Shown: positions 21,842-32,468 of the stretch, piece by piece
How positions within the stretch are numbered: position 1 is the first letter of the stretch
Layout: every line of letters begins with the position of its first letter
Source: Lasiosphaeria ovina
Lineage: Eukaryota > Ascomycota > Sordariomycetes > Sordariales > Lasiosphaeriaceae
NCBI GenBank assembly: GCA_033439765.1
Contig: JAULSN010000001.1
Location: forward strand, 7,440,001 to 7,504,000
DNA: 64,000 nt
Direction: 5' to 3'
Notes under the pieces: generated by a model
The model's database searches: none
What the model was told of the DNA's origin: nothing
The model's input: the letters and a program-made list of their open reading frames with translations, nothing else
Made by a program: the position numbers and the translations under genes

Positions 21842-24800
21842 GGTGCGAGGCCGAGCCGGAACGTGGGACGCTGGTGACAGGCTCAAGACAACAACAAGAG
21901 ACCAAAATCTCGTCTGGTTGGAGCCTGGGGACAAGCGCCTGCTCTTTGATCAGGACGGCGAGATGCTATGGCGTGACGTTGCGGTCTCTCAGGATTGTCC
22001 CCTGTCTTGGTCGCTGTTTCCTTCCTTCCTTCTTCTCTTCCTTGCTTCCTCCTCCTCTCCTCGTCTCTCTTATCGCCGACCCTTTCGTCCCTGTAGGATG
22101 AGGGGCTCAAATAACAAACTGACGGCAGGGCCGTGCCGTGCCGTGCCAAACAAGAAAGTGAGTGGTGAGGTTTGGGAAACAGTTTCAATGACCACACGAG
22201 AACAGGCTGTCTAGTAACAGCAAAGGTTCATCGGCGTCAATAACCCGTTGGTCAAGACATGAAGACGACAGGTGTCGTCCAACTGGGTTCAGCTTGCACC
22301 CAGGTCTGGAGATGTGCGGCGTTTAAAGTAAAAGGTATCAAGTCGATATTGGAATATCTGGGATGTGTGAGATGCGCGGAGAACAACACGAGACAGAGGG
22401 TAGAAAAGGGGTGGGGAAGGGGGTCTGTTATGAAGGAAGTACAAAGAATGTACGACATATATAATAATAACCTTGACGGTTGCTCCCCCCCTTTTCAATT
22501 ATTTTGCGCCGCGACTGGGATATCCCAGATTCCAATTGAACCCCAGGCTACGGACAAAACAGTCTTAGCAGCTGACAACGGTGCGTATTTCGATACGGTG
22601 CAAGGATTGACCCGTAAAATGATGTCTCATATTTCCCTCGGCCTGCTGTACACCTACCCAAGTGGTTAGGGCTAGGGCACCTCGGAGGCCCCCGGCCAGT
22701 CACGGCTAACATTAAGGGCCGAGATAGGAGCAGAATGGGGGAGGGTACGAGTACTGGATACGGAGGTGCTGTGCTTCTGCTTTCACTTAGGTGCAGGCTT
22801 GGGCAAGCACGAGGACGCCACCTTCCCGTGTCGTTGACGCAGCCTTGCCAATTGACAGGACAGGCGAGGCCAAAACGAGTGTCGTCTTGCAAATAGAATG
22901 GATGCAGGTTGCATGCCGTACATACCCTCTGGGCCCCGGCTTGCCTCACTTGCAAAGACGGGACCGTTGTCTCGGCGTGGCCGAGTGCAAGTCGGAGCCA
23001 TTCAACGGCTGACGAGACGCACGCCGCCATCCCATGGCAGTAGTCTCGACAAGTTAATCCATCAAATTCGAGATAGAAGTGAGTAAGGTAAGTCTCGGGC
23101 CCCCAACATTAGGAAAATCGCGGGTGTGGGGGCCTCTGAACTATGGTGGGGAATCGCTGAAGCGGCCTGGACTGGACCCCGGATTGACAACGAGCTTCGG
23201 GCTATATTTCCTGTCTCGCCATCCTTTTTTTATAGCTGAACCCGTGTTAACGTAAGGTCAAGGCCAGTCCAGGCGGGACCTAACCGCTGAGACCTTTGTC
23301 TTTCGAGGATCTTCAGGTCTCCGCGGAACATAGTAACGCGTCTCGTCTTGTCTGAGCTGCAGACTCTTTCGTTCGTCAGGTAATTCAGCTGGGCCATCTC
23401 CGTGATGTGGCAAGTGGCCTTGGAGAATTTTGCCCCATCTCAGGTGCCGTAATTTCAGATACCTCCTGTCAAAGACTGTCGACACCACAGGTCGAGTATC
23501 CGTGCCACGAGACGGAGCAGATACGGAATATTGAACCTGGCCGTCGTACTCGTTTCGAGGTGGGGAATGCCGTCGCTGTCCAATTCCGGTAGGTAGAAGG
23601 GTTCAAAAACCGGCTTCCTGCGTTGTCGTAGGCCTCGATGCAGGATGTCTCATGAGCGAGGTGGCACATACATGGCACATGTACGCCATTGCTTTGACCC
23701 CCCTCCCCTCAAAGTCATGGGTGCGAAGGTTTAGATGCGTAGCTTCAATTGGAAGGAATGGGAGTGATGCCAAAACTCGAGGAAATCAAGTGATACAGGA
23801 AAAGACAGAACAAAGCCAGACAAGCAGCTGGGGGTCGCAAAGTTCCAGTCGAGGTCAGGACTGAGTCGAAACTAACGGGACGCAAGCGGAAACAGACGGG
23901 AGGCCGTCCATCCATTACTAACATCGAGTAGGTAGGGGAGGCGAACCTTCTGTCCCCCCTTCACTCCAATTGCGTTACACCACGCTGAGGGTGGTGCCTA
24001 GCCACCTAACTGAACCCCAGCAGCAGCCGCCCGGCGGCACGACAGCGCCTGGGGCGGGGACGGGGGCCCTTTGTTCCCCGCACCAACCCATGAAGTGTAG
24101 AGGGGCGGAGGAAGGCGCCAGGGAGCGTCCGCTGCGTCAGGTCGCGGCCTCCTCCAAGTGAGGTGGGATGGGGGTCCCAAGCGTCTTCATGTCGCACAGT
24201 CTCTAGAGCACATACAAGAATACGGCCATATTAAGACAGAATTACGTGCGACAGCTTGCGCAACAGTTGTACCCGGATTATTACGGGCGCTTGTCGTACA
24301 ACTCGAAATCCGAATACCCTGCCACCTAGGTAAGGAAGACTTATGCGGAATATAGGTACCTTGAGCAATTCATCTTATCGTGTGACTGGAAATGGGGTGT
24401 GAGCTATTTCGCTTTGGTGATAGACCTAACAGTGGAAGTCGCTCCCTGGGTACAAAATAAAACATATACTTGAGTAAGGTACGTGAAAATAAAATGCATC
24501 CGGAGCGTCATCAAGACAAAAGACAGATACGTAAGACTTATCCCAAGAAACGCCAAGAAACGCCAGGACAGGGCAAGAATTTCCCTCCAGACTAATATCA
24601 ACAACTGAGACAAGTGTCGCAGGTCCCTGCAGCAGTCTCCCGGATCGGTAGTTGATATTGTTCCTTACCTCCTGACGTGGGAAGCTGCATATCACTGGAC
24701 GCACACAATACCAGACGGGAACTTACAGTGCCGCCAGACAGCCAAAGGCTCCAAATAGAAGAGACGGGCGCCAACGCCACGGCAGTTAGCCACTTTACCT

Positions 24801-25056
24801 CCGGTGTCTAGGCGGGCGAAGGAGACGCATTCTGGGATAAAGTGGTCTGACCAAGCGCTGGAGGTCCAGCATGATGCATCAATGTTCTAGAACGCCTCAT
24901 CTGACCTGGAATAAGTGACACATTGTTACTGGAAGGAGGCTGAGGTAACATCAAGTGTCGAGTTGGATATTGCACTATGCAGACATGAAATTAATGTACA
25001 TGATTTACATCTCAGGAGGCGACGGGTATAGCTCAGACATCTGTAAGTTTACAAAT
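21842..25056. other. 3.2-kb region without recognisable genes
   Basis: Only short open frames occur, none with a family motif, a plausible splice chain or fungal coding bias. A small CCGTG repeat sits near 22131-22147. It separates the MCxQ cluster from Cox15. No tRNA or 5S signature was found by eye. Confidence 0.45.
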
Positions 25057-26595
25057 TCACACACGTCGGATAGCACCCGATAACCTTTCGACCGGAGCCC
25101 TCTTCAGCAGCTTCTTTTGCACCAACGCCATCGTACTCCTTGGAATACGCAGGCGCTGGCCGACAATCAAAGCGCCCGTCAACAGAGCGAGGGCTCCAGC
25201 CTGGTGGGCTGCTGCTATAGGAACGGGAACAATATAGATGAGAGTGCTGATGCCGAGCGCCACCTGCAAAGATACGAGATGCACCAGGCCGTTGACGCCC
25301 TTGCGCACGTCTTTGGGAATCGCAACCTTTACCCGGCCCGTCCGACTGTAGGCGAAAAGCGCCAGCACGGCTGTGAGAGTCGTCGTTGCCAGGATACGGT
25401 GGTCGAGCTGGACCAGGGAGGGATTCTCGAGCATGTTGCGCCACCAGAGATCCGAACCGTCTTCTTTACGGCAGTAGAACTTATCCCACAACTCAGAAGT
25501 TGGCGGGACGATGCCGTTACCCATACTGAAAACGTCATTGTAGATGAGTCCTGCATCAAGGCCGGCGACCAGGGCGCCAGAGAGGACAGTGGTGAAGATG
25601 AGCGCCGTGAGGGCCACAACAGAACCGCGGAGCACCCTCAGGGCGGGCGACTGCAGCGCCTTGAATGCCGCGGATGCGGCTTCAGGGTTGCGCAGTGCGC
25701 GATGGGTGCGGAAGATGCTGAGGCCAGCTAGCAGCATCCACGAGTAGCAGACAAAGGCGGTGGCAAGGTGCGCGGCCAACCGGTACTGGCTGACACGAGG
25801 ATGTGAACCTGGGGCAAAGAGGTCGTCCTTCAGCCCCGACTTGACCATCCACCATCCGATGAAGCCCTGGAATCCAATGAGGCCGGATATGCCAACGAGG
25901 GTGGCAGCCATTCGAGGCGTCACCCGGCGCCGCGCGATGAAGTACACGGTTGGCAGCACAAATGACATGCCAATGACGCGCCCCCAGAGACGGTGTGTCC
26001 ACTCCATATAGTATATCTTCTTGAATTCGGAGAGGTCCATGTGCGGGTTGATGAGCTTAAACTCGGGGGAGGCTCGGTACTTTTCGAACTCGGACTCCCA
26101 CTGGGCCTGGGAGAGCGGCGGTAGAGAACCAGTGACTGGCCTCCATTCTGTAATGCTCAGGCTGCAAGACTGCCACTTAGTTCTCGCTCGACGTATCGGA
26201 AAATCTCCATCCGTACTACTAGGTCACGTCACATACCCGGACTCTGTTAACCGCGTCAGCCCACCGAAAACGACGATGCCAAAGACGCTGACAGCGCTGC
26301 CGAGGAGCCAGTAGCCGACTTTTTTGTCGGTCGTCTCGGGAAAGAATGGAGCCTTTGGTGGTTTCGCATTGGCCTTCAAGACACTTTGGGCCAGGAGCTT
26401 GTCGCCCAGTAAGCTCATGGGGGACTGCGACTCGGCTGTGGTGAAGGTTCGGCAAGCTTTCTGGAGCTTGGCTAGCTTGGATGACGGCGAGGGAGACGCG
26501 AGCGCCAGCTGCCGCTGAAGGCTCTGGCTGCTGCGGGAAAAACAAGGCAATAGCTGGGCAGCAGCTCTGCGAAGCCCAGTTTGAAAGAGGGCCAT
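25057..26595 (-). CDS. cox15: Heme A synthase Cox15 (mitochondrial inner membrane)
   Basis: Two exons, 26237-26595 and 25057-26161, with a 75-bp intron inside a conserved block: [21 protein letters not shown]. About 487 aa. The start (ATG 26595, MALFQTGLRRAAAQLL) gives an Arg-rich, acid-free N-terminus typical of a mitochondrial presequence. Family marks: PEFKLINPHMDLSEFKKIYYMEWTHRLWGR, GWWMVKSGL near IGFQGFIG, YRLAAHLATAF and HRILATT in the second half, and DAGLIYNDVFSMG, with several hydrophobic membrane segments. The His residues in EWTHR, RLAAH, DHRI and AAHQAG are where the enzyme binds heme. It converts heme O to heme A for cytochrome oxidase. Divergent from the DUF3716 gene across 0.8 kb. 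Confidence 0.95.
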
Positions 26596-27417
26596 CGCGA
26601 TAGGTTTGGCCAAGGAGCGAAGTTGGCAGCTCAGAGTAGAGTTCAGGGGGGAAAAAGTCGGCCCACCCTTTGTTCCTGCTGCTTTACTGTGTAGCGGTTC
26701 GCGATTACTGCCCACCCTAACCCTTCGCTTCGCACGTCAATCCGATTGCATGGCGAATGATTCGCTGGCAATCGGCCCCACTTACAGTACCTTTAGCGAT
26801 CCCGAGTCGAACCATTTCAACTTTCGTCAACCTCCAACTATTTTGAACTTTTTGACATGTTCTAAGTAAACCAGATAGTCTTGAAATAAGAAAGGTGTCG
26901 ACGAAATCTCTCAAATAATAACCGTTTTGTTTTCCCAGCTCTCCCCATAATCTCTCTTCTGGTACACATCGTGAAGTCCTCGATTTTCGTTACCCATCGA
27001 CTCGTATCATTGAGGCCGAACTACAGTACACGTGTACAGCCTCAGGTGGGCAAGGTACCTAAGGTAATCAACAAACCAGCCAGGGCTGGATTGCATCCTT
27101 CCCTGCCTAAGAACCTCTCCGTTTGAGTGGCTTAGTCCGGCCAGTCTCGACTATCTTCCACTCTCACCTCTTCTCGTGTGCCAGAACTAGGGGGGTGCCT
27201 CGCGACGCTCCGACGTAAGGCTTATATTTTCGTCCTAGCGGGGCAACCTAACCTTTCAACACAACACGATTTTCCAGGAGCGCACCACCTCTTTGCACGC
27301 ACTTTATGGGCCGCGCCGGCCCGCCACGGCTTCGCGAGTACCAGCATTCAATCGCGTATGTTCCATTCTATCGGGCGCGTAATTTTCGTAACACAGCTAA
27401 CGCGCGCGCAGGAGAAA
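26596..27417. promoter_or_regulatory. Divergent spacer between Cox15 and the DUF3716 gene
   Basis: 822 bp with both promoters. An in-frame ATG at 27358 could extend the DUF3716 protein by 20 residues. No other gene is seen. Confidence 0.45.
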
Positions 27418-28441
27418 ATGGCCGAAATCCCCGGCTTCGGCTCTTCGGGGCTTCACCCTGTTACTTCGGATATCATTGGCAGGCCCGCGGCCGAAAACCC
27501 TGCCCTGGGTGCAAATACGGGACTGTCGGTAGCCGACGTCTTCAGCAACATGGGCGGCCTGAAGCAATCTGCGGCCATCAAAACCATGCTGGATGAGCCC
27601 GTAAGTCAAACCCGAGCGTGCAACGGCCTGAGAGATAGCAACTAACAGGTGATAGATGGTCCGTAACGCCGTGCTCCGGGACGGAAAGGAAATCGGTTGG
27701 GGCCGCGCTACGAACGTTGAGGCCGTTCTAATCACCATGACGGGCACGGTCCGCAACCCGCCCTGCAAGTCCTGCTCTGACGGCAGCGGCCCCTTCACTA
27801 CGTGCGTGACGCACGACCGTTTCGGGAAGGGTTCCTGCGGTGGCTGTCACTACAATTCAGACGGCAGCCGTTGCACGTTCCACGCGAGGCGCACCCAGCA
27901 GCAGAGCCCGCATGCTCCCGGCGCCCGTCGTACAAGGCGCGTGGAAGTACAAGTCAACCTGCCGAGCATCTCGCTGAACACGCAAGCCGGATTCCAGCCC
28001 GTTCCGGGCCTAACGCCTCCCCCGAAGCGCCGCAGCACCAGCAAGCGTTTCGGCCACAGGCAGATGGGCTCCTCCAACCGTAAAGATACCATAGACGACG
28101 TTCTAGAGGACGGGGGCACGGCCGTACCGGGTCAAACGCACCCGCAGTACCTCGCCGAGATCAGCCATATACAAGGTATCATACCCCAGCCTGCACCTAG
28201 AGCCAGCCAGTATAGGCTTCCGGCTAGTATTGCCCAGGTTATGCGGGACGCTTTTGTCCCGAACAACATGACGTTGGCCGAGTTACGGCGTATGGTAGAT
28301 ATTCACCAAGCTATTGCCGATACGTACCGCAAAGCTGGCGACATGCTTGTGGAGCAAATCAGCCGTGGCGGGGCTAAAACGTTTTCAACCCGACTGAGTA
28401 GATTTGGTGGTTTGTACGGCGTTCGCTCCACCCTGACCTAG
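27418..28441 (+). CDS. DUF3716-type cysteine-motif protein
   Basis: Two exons, 27418-27600 and 27656-28441 (55-bp intron), about 322 aa. ATG 27418 has a good context (GAAAATGGCC); ATG 27358 is an alternative. Residues ~98-134 carry a six-cysteine block: PPCKSC, then CV, CGGC and RCTFH (C98, C101, C111, C122, C125, C134), with GPF between the first pairs. This matches the fungal DUF3716 layout and looks metal-binding. It is followed by a basic linker (PPPKRRSTSKRFGHRQ) and a C-terminal helical segment (TLAELRRMVDIHQAIADTYRKAGDMLVEQI). The molecular role of the family is unknown. It sits at the border between conserved genes and the decayed region to the right. Confidence 0.68.
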
Positions 28442-28445
28442 GCAT

Positions 28446-28718
28446 CTAAGCCACTGGGTCATCAGGGTGGCGGTCCCTCTCTAAGCGGCCCCGTGTAACA
28501 CGCTCAGGCCCATCGTTTTGTTGGAGAGGTAACGCTGCACGGCTTGCCCTACAGGCGTTACAGGTGCGATACGGGACTCCAAACCGGTTTAGGGAGAAAG
28601 CAGCAGTCGGTAAACGGTCTCGGCAATCCGTGCAAAAAACCCCTGGGGACGCAGCGGGCCGTTGTACTCGACGACGTCGTGAGAATCTTATTACAAACCA
28701 CTCGACTGTGTGGGTCAA
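28446..28718 (-). pseudogene. Zinc-ribbon-like remnant (CxxC...CxxC)
   Basis: A minus-strand frame encodes FCTDCRDRLPTAAFSLNRFG, then PYRTCNACRA: two CxxC knuckles about 21 residues apart, a pattern common in fungal small zinc-ribbon proteins. No ATG precedes the motif in frame, no upstream exon is apparent, and the tail is short and basic. It begins 5 bp past the stop of the DUF3716 gene on the opposite strand. It may be a gene fragment; expression is not supported. Confidence 0.3.
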
Positions 28719-30089
28719 TGTTTGTAGTGTGCAAACACACTGGGTTGGCTGGGTGGTAATAGTAATAAATGAACAAAGGGCAAGCTCCTATCGCATAGGT
28801 AATATAGTTAAACTTGGTTGCTACTCAAAGTATATAAATATAAGGAATATATATTGCTTACTTGAAGAACCAAGCAATCTCTATCCAAGACCGTGGCTAC
28901 GGTTATCGTATATATCTAATCTAGGGAACTAATTAATGGTGTCCCACCGTCCCGAGGTCCCGAATATCGGGACCACGGGGCCGCGCCCTGAGTCCCGGCG
29001 TCCTGAGCCTTCGAGGACGTGACCCTGAGACACCCCTGATTGGTCAACACCAAACAACGTGTGCCCCGCTCCCGTGCATTCTTCAGGGATTCGTAACAAT
29101 CGGGCGCGTTTAGCGATGCTTCGTGGTCACGTGTTTGGGCACGTTTGACCCGTGCGCTCGGGGTCACGTGAAGGGCGTGTGCCCTGCATAATGATGATTC
29201 CCTACTTGTTTTCCCTGTCGACCAATCACAGCCCTGCAGCCGCATGAGCCCGATTGATCGGTAATTCCTACACTGGCCGTTCGTGAGAATATGAATGTTT
29301 CTGCCTGTATATTAGTTTCCCTACCAGACCCCTACGTCCCGTACACCAACCCTTGACCATTGTATACATGACTTTTTCCCACCTGTTTCATTCCCCCGGC
29401 GTCGCCTCCTCGCTGACCAGGACAAGGTCCATCGACCGGTAGCGCGTGGCATGTTGTCGCCAAGAAATGACCCTTGCTTGCAAAATTGACCCTCTTTTAC
29501 CCCTGCATATGCAAACACCTGCTTTTCTCTCCTTTGCACCCTCCCTTGCGTTCGGAATGCCCTCAATCCGACTACATTCCTTGCACCGGAGATTCCTTTC
29601 AATTCTACGGTCTTCTTTTGCCCGCCCTGAATACGGACTTCCGTGGAGATATTCAGCGATCCTGTTGGCTATAAGAAGGTGCTATTTTACCTGTATTTTA
29701 GACCGATCTAAGCAGACAATTCAATGCTCAGTCAATCTAGATCACGTGCAACACATGTTATACCTCCCACGCCCATTGAACCGTTATTCAACGCGGTCTT
29801 TGTATCGGCCGGGGAATAACGCGGGTTCTATCGGGCTGGCTTGAAGCGTGCCGCAAGTATCTGTCATTGAACTGTTAGTGGAACTCATGTATTAGTGTGT
29901 CGGATATAATCACCGACTGCGGCCACGACGAGGGCACGGATTGTTTGATAATTACCTAGCGCGGGATTGCGTGGAGGAGGCGACGAGGTATCTGCCGCTC
30001 GAGTAATGATCCAACTTGAGAATATTAGTCTTATAACCCCCAGGCCAGGGGATCGTGTGTCTAAATAATGCCAGCCTCGAAACACCATT
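28719..30089. other. Gene-poor spacer, partly AT-rich
   Basis: Contains an AT-rich block (about 28760-28930), short GC-richer stretches and no recognisable protein. CACGTG-type palindromes occur near 29131 and 29165. No repeats with clear ends were found. Confidence 0.4.
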
Positions 30090-31888
30090 TCATCCAGGCG
30101 TGTCCGGCGGGCTCCGTTTCGCCGAACCGAGACTCTCCGGGGTCGGGGTCACATCTTCGGGCCGCAGGACGCTGGTAGTCCTTGCGTCCAAAGGACTTGG
30201 ATTTGCCATCAGCCCGCCGGCGCCGATCATCATCGACGGATAGTGGAACGGGAACTGGGAGAGTGTTAACGCCAGGCTTAATTAAAGTAGCTAGGGACCC
30301 ACCTTGTTCAGAATAGCGGCGTATTTCAGTCCCACTTTGTCTTCAACAAACTGCAGCGAGCGGCCAGAGGATGAACAACGCAGGCAGGGCTGTGAAGGGG
30401 TCCGGCTTGCCGCACGTAAAGCCCGACTTGCTTGGGACGTTGGCGAACAGCTCGCTGCGCCGGGTGTGCCAGCCCAGGTGATAGGGCACCGAAGCGATGA
30501 CCCTGGATATCGCTTCCTCGCAAACGGGTTTGCAGGCTGCGAGCTCGGGGGTTAGGTGGTAGTCGGAGGGTGAGCATACCCACGCGGCGAGCCGGATTGT
30601 GAGGGAGGCCAGGATTAATCGTGCCACGCGGGCCATGTTCTACGCGCTTGCTGTCACGAAATCGCGATATACTTCGACGGGTCCCGGGAAGACTTCTAGC
30701 TCGCCGTAGCTGCCGGCGGGGAGATGATGGTCTTCCTCCCATACCCAGAAAAGCGTTCGTGAGTGTGATTCGGGCGGGACCTTGGCCAGGTAGGCAGCGA
30801 TTTCTTGGTCGACCGCCTCGATAGACTTTGCCAGTTGATGGATAGAGTCTGTCCCAGCCGCATTTCGCGTGGTAGTTTGCAAAAGGCGCGTCACCTCTGC
30901 CGAGAGTTCTCCCGTTTTGAGAGCAAAGCGCTGGGAGGCTGCGAAGGACTGGGTGTCGCCACTGTTTATCCACTAGTCGGCCCCGAAAGGCAACGGTGTG
31001 CCGGTGGAGAGGGTACGGGATATCTGCATCATGTTAGACGTGCGGCTATCGAGTTACAGTAAAAATAATCAGCAAAGCCTCACCAGCTGGTGACGGACGG
31101 CATTGAACAGCAGGGTGCCCGTCTTGGTGCTGCACATATTTGCACGCCCACGGGCCTTGACAATCTGCACAGCCCCGTCAATGTGCGAGCGCCAGGCCAG
31201 CATCCGGGGTTCCTTGATGGCGGTGATGGACTCGTACATGCATAGCAGGAGCACGGCAGCCAGGGTACCGTCGGTGCTAGCAGATGTCGCTGCCTGAGAG
31301 CGGCATGGGTCTTGCTGAGGGCGAGGGTGTGATGTTTCAACGAAAGATGGGCCAAGTTGATGTTGTTAGCCTTGACGCGGTTCCCAAACAAGGAAAAGGC
31401 GCAGGCGTTGAAGGCGTAGCGTAGGGCGCTGGCTGGTGCTTCGGACTCGACGAGTGGGATGAGGTACTCCATGTAGCCGTGAGTAGTGCCGGCCAGGGGG
31501 ACAAGGACAAAGTTGGAGTCAAAATAGCAGGCGGCGCGATAGGTTAATGGAATGTTGACGACAGGAGGCAGGCTGGATGATGGGTTTCTCCTGGGGGTGC
31601 TCATGGACAAAAATAAAGCCAGAGGCCTGGGAAGACCCGTCGTCGTCGTCGTCGTGGTCTTCATCGACATCATCGAGGTCGTCGTCATAATTGCCGGCGG
31701 CCCTCCGCATTCGCCGGGCGGTCGACTTTGTCTCGTCGCGGTGGACAATCTCGAATTCGGGTCGATATCCGCCGCATTCCCGCTTGAATTTCTCAAACCG
31801 TTTTGCAGGTCGGCTTTCCCTCGTCGCATTTGATCCGACGCGTCCGGCACGTCCGACACCCCCGAGAGGGTTTGCCGCTGTATACCAT
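30090..31888 (-). pseudogene. Decayed Zn2Cys6 transcription factor (fungal-specific TF)
   Basis: The original start and zinc cluster are readable: ATG 31888 opens MVYSGKPSRGCRTCRTRRIK with CDEGKPTCK next. A +1 shift in an A-run (about 31801-31804) then ends that frame, while the +1 frame continues as FEKFKRECGGYRPEFEIVHR, with Phe where the fifth cluster Cys should be. Downstream, TF-domain blocks lie in different frames: YFDSNFVLVPLAGTTHGY, YAFNACAFSLFGNR, LLLCMYESI, FPGPVEVYRDF, ARLILASLTIRLAAWVCSP, VEDKVGLKYAAILNK and FPFHYPSMMIGAGGLMA. Two in-frame TAG codons (30973-30975 and 30640-30642) stand where Trp is expected. Intron borders remain at 31024-31083. At least two further frame breaks occur (near 31290 and 30345). 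Non-functional. Confidence 0.82.
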
Positions 31889-32291
31889 GGCGGGGTTCGT
31901 GCAGTACGCCGTGTACTGTGTAATCGCTCTGGTACACAATTGCGATGGGGTCGCGTGAAGGTGACGTTGAACTAATAGATGCCACCTCACGCGACGCTAA
32001 TGTCAGGTTTTTGGGCCCAGTAAACCTTATAACGTTATCATCCTGCAGGGGCAAGGGGACCCCAGCCAAGTGGCCAAGGCTTCCATTCAGGTCGCCAAGT
32101 CGACGGGGATTAAGGATCGGTAGGGTTAGGGGTCCTTGCTTGCGAGAAAGTACCTAATTCTGCAATTACTCTGAAACATTTGGCCAGAGGTTCAACAACA
32201 GGCACCGGAGACGTCTCCTTTATCTTTAACAAAATTATAATATGCCTTTATATAAAAAAGTACAGTAACCCAACGGACAAAAGTAAACAAA
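31889..32291. other. Spacer between TF pseudogene and tRNA
   Basis: Promoter side of the dead transcription factor plus an AT-rich part (32215-32290). A TTTT run downstream of the tRNA 3' end on the minus strand (near 32282) could stop RNA polymerase III. Confidence 0.4.
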
Positions 32292-32376
32292 TGCCCACAA
32301 TCAGAATTGAACTGATGACCTTATCATGAATTGAATTCATTACTATTGATACGCTCTACCCCTGGGCTATGCGGGC
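32292..32376 (-). tRNA. tRNA, probably Thr (anticodon AGT), with 13-nt intron
   Basis: On the minus strand a full cloverleaf can be drawn: 7-bp acceptor stem GCCCGCA/TGTGGGC (one G-T pair), a TA linker, D-arm GCCC/GAGC around AGGGGTA (one mismatch), a perfect 5-bp anticodon stem TATCA/TGATA, variable AGGTC, and a perfect T-stem ATCAG/CTGAT around TTCAATT, then discriminator A. A-box and B-box consensus are met. The anticodon loop is 20 nt; placing the usual intron after position 37 leaves loop A-T-AGT-A-A and a 13-nt intron, giving anticodon AGT. The loop can also fold on itself, so the identity is less sure than the tRNA call. It starts 93 bp downstream of the NLR stop, same strand. Confidence 0.55.
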
Positions 32377-32468
32377 TTCTTTCCATCATGGTGTTTTGTG
32401 ATGATTTCCCGTCATCGACGACTCCTATAAGAAACTGCAAATTCATCATACATCACGCATTGTTTACT

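Noticed and set aside
22548..23030. 160-codon minus-strand open frame with several Cys
   Set aside because: Cys residues show no pattern, no splice partners, and no coding bias.
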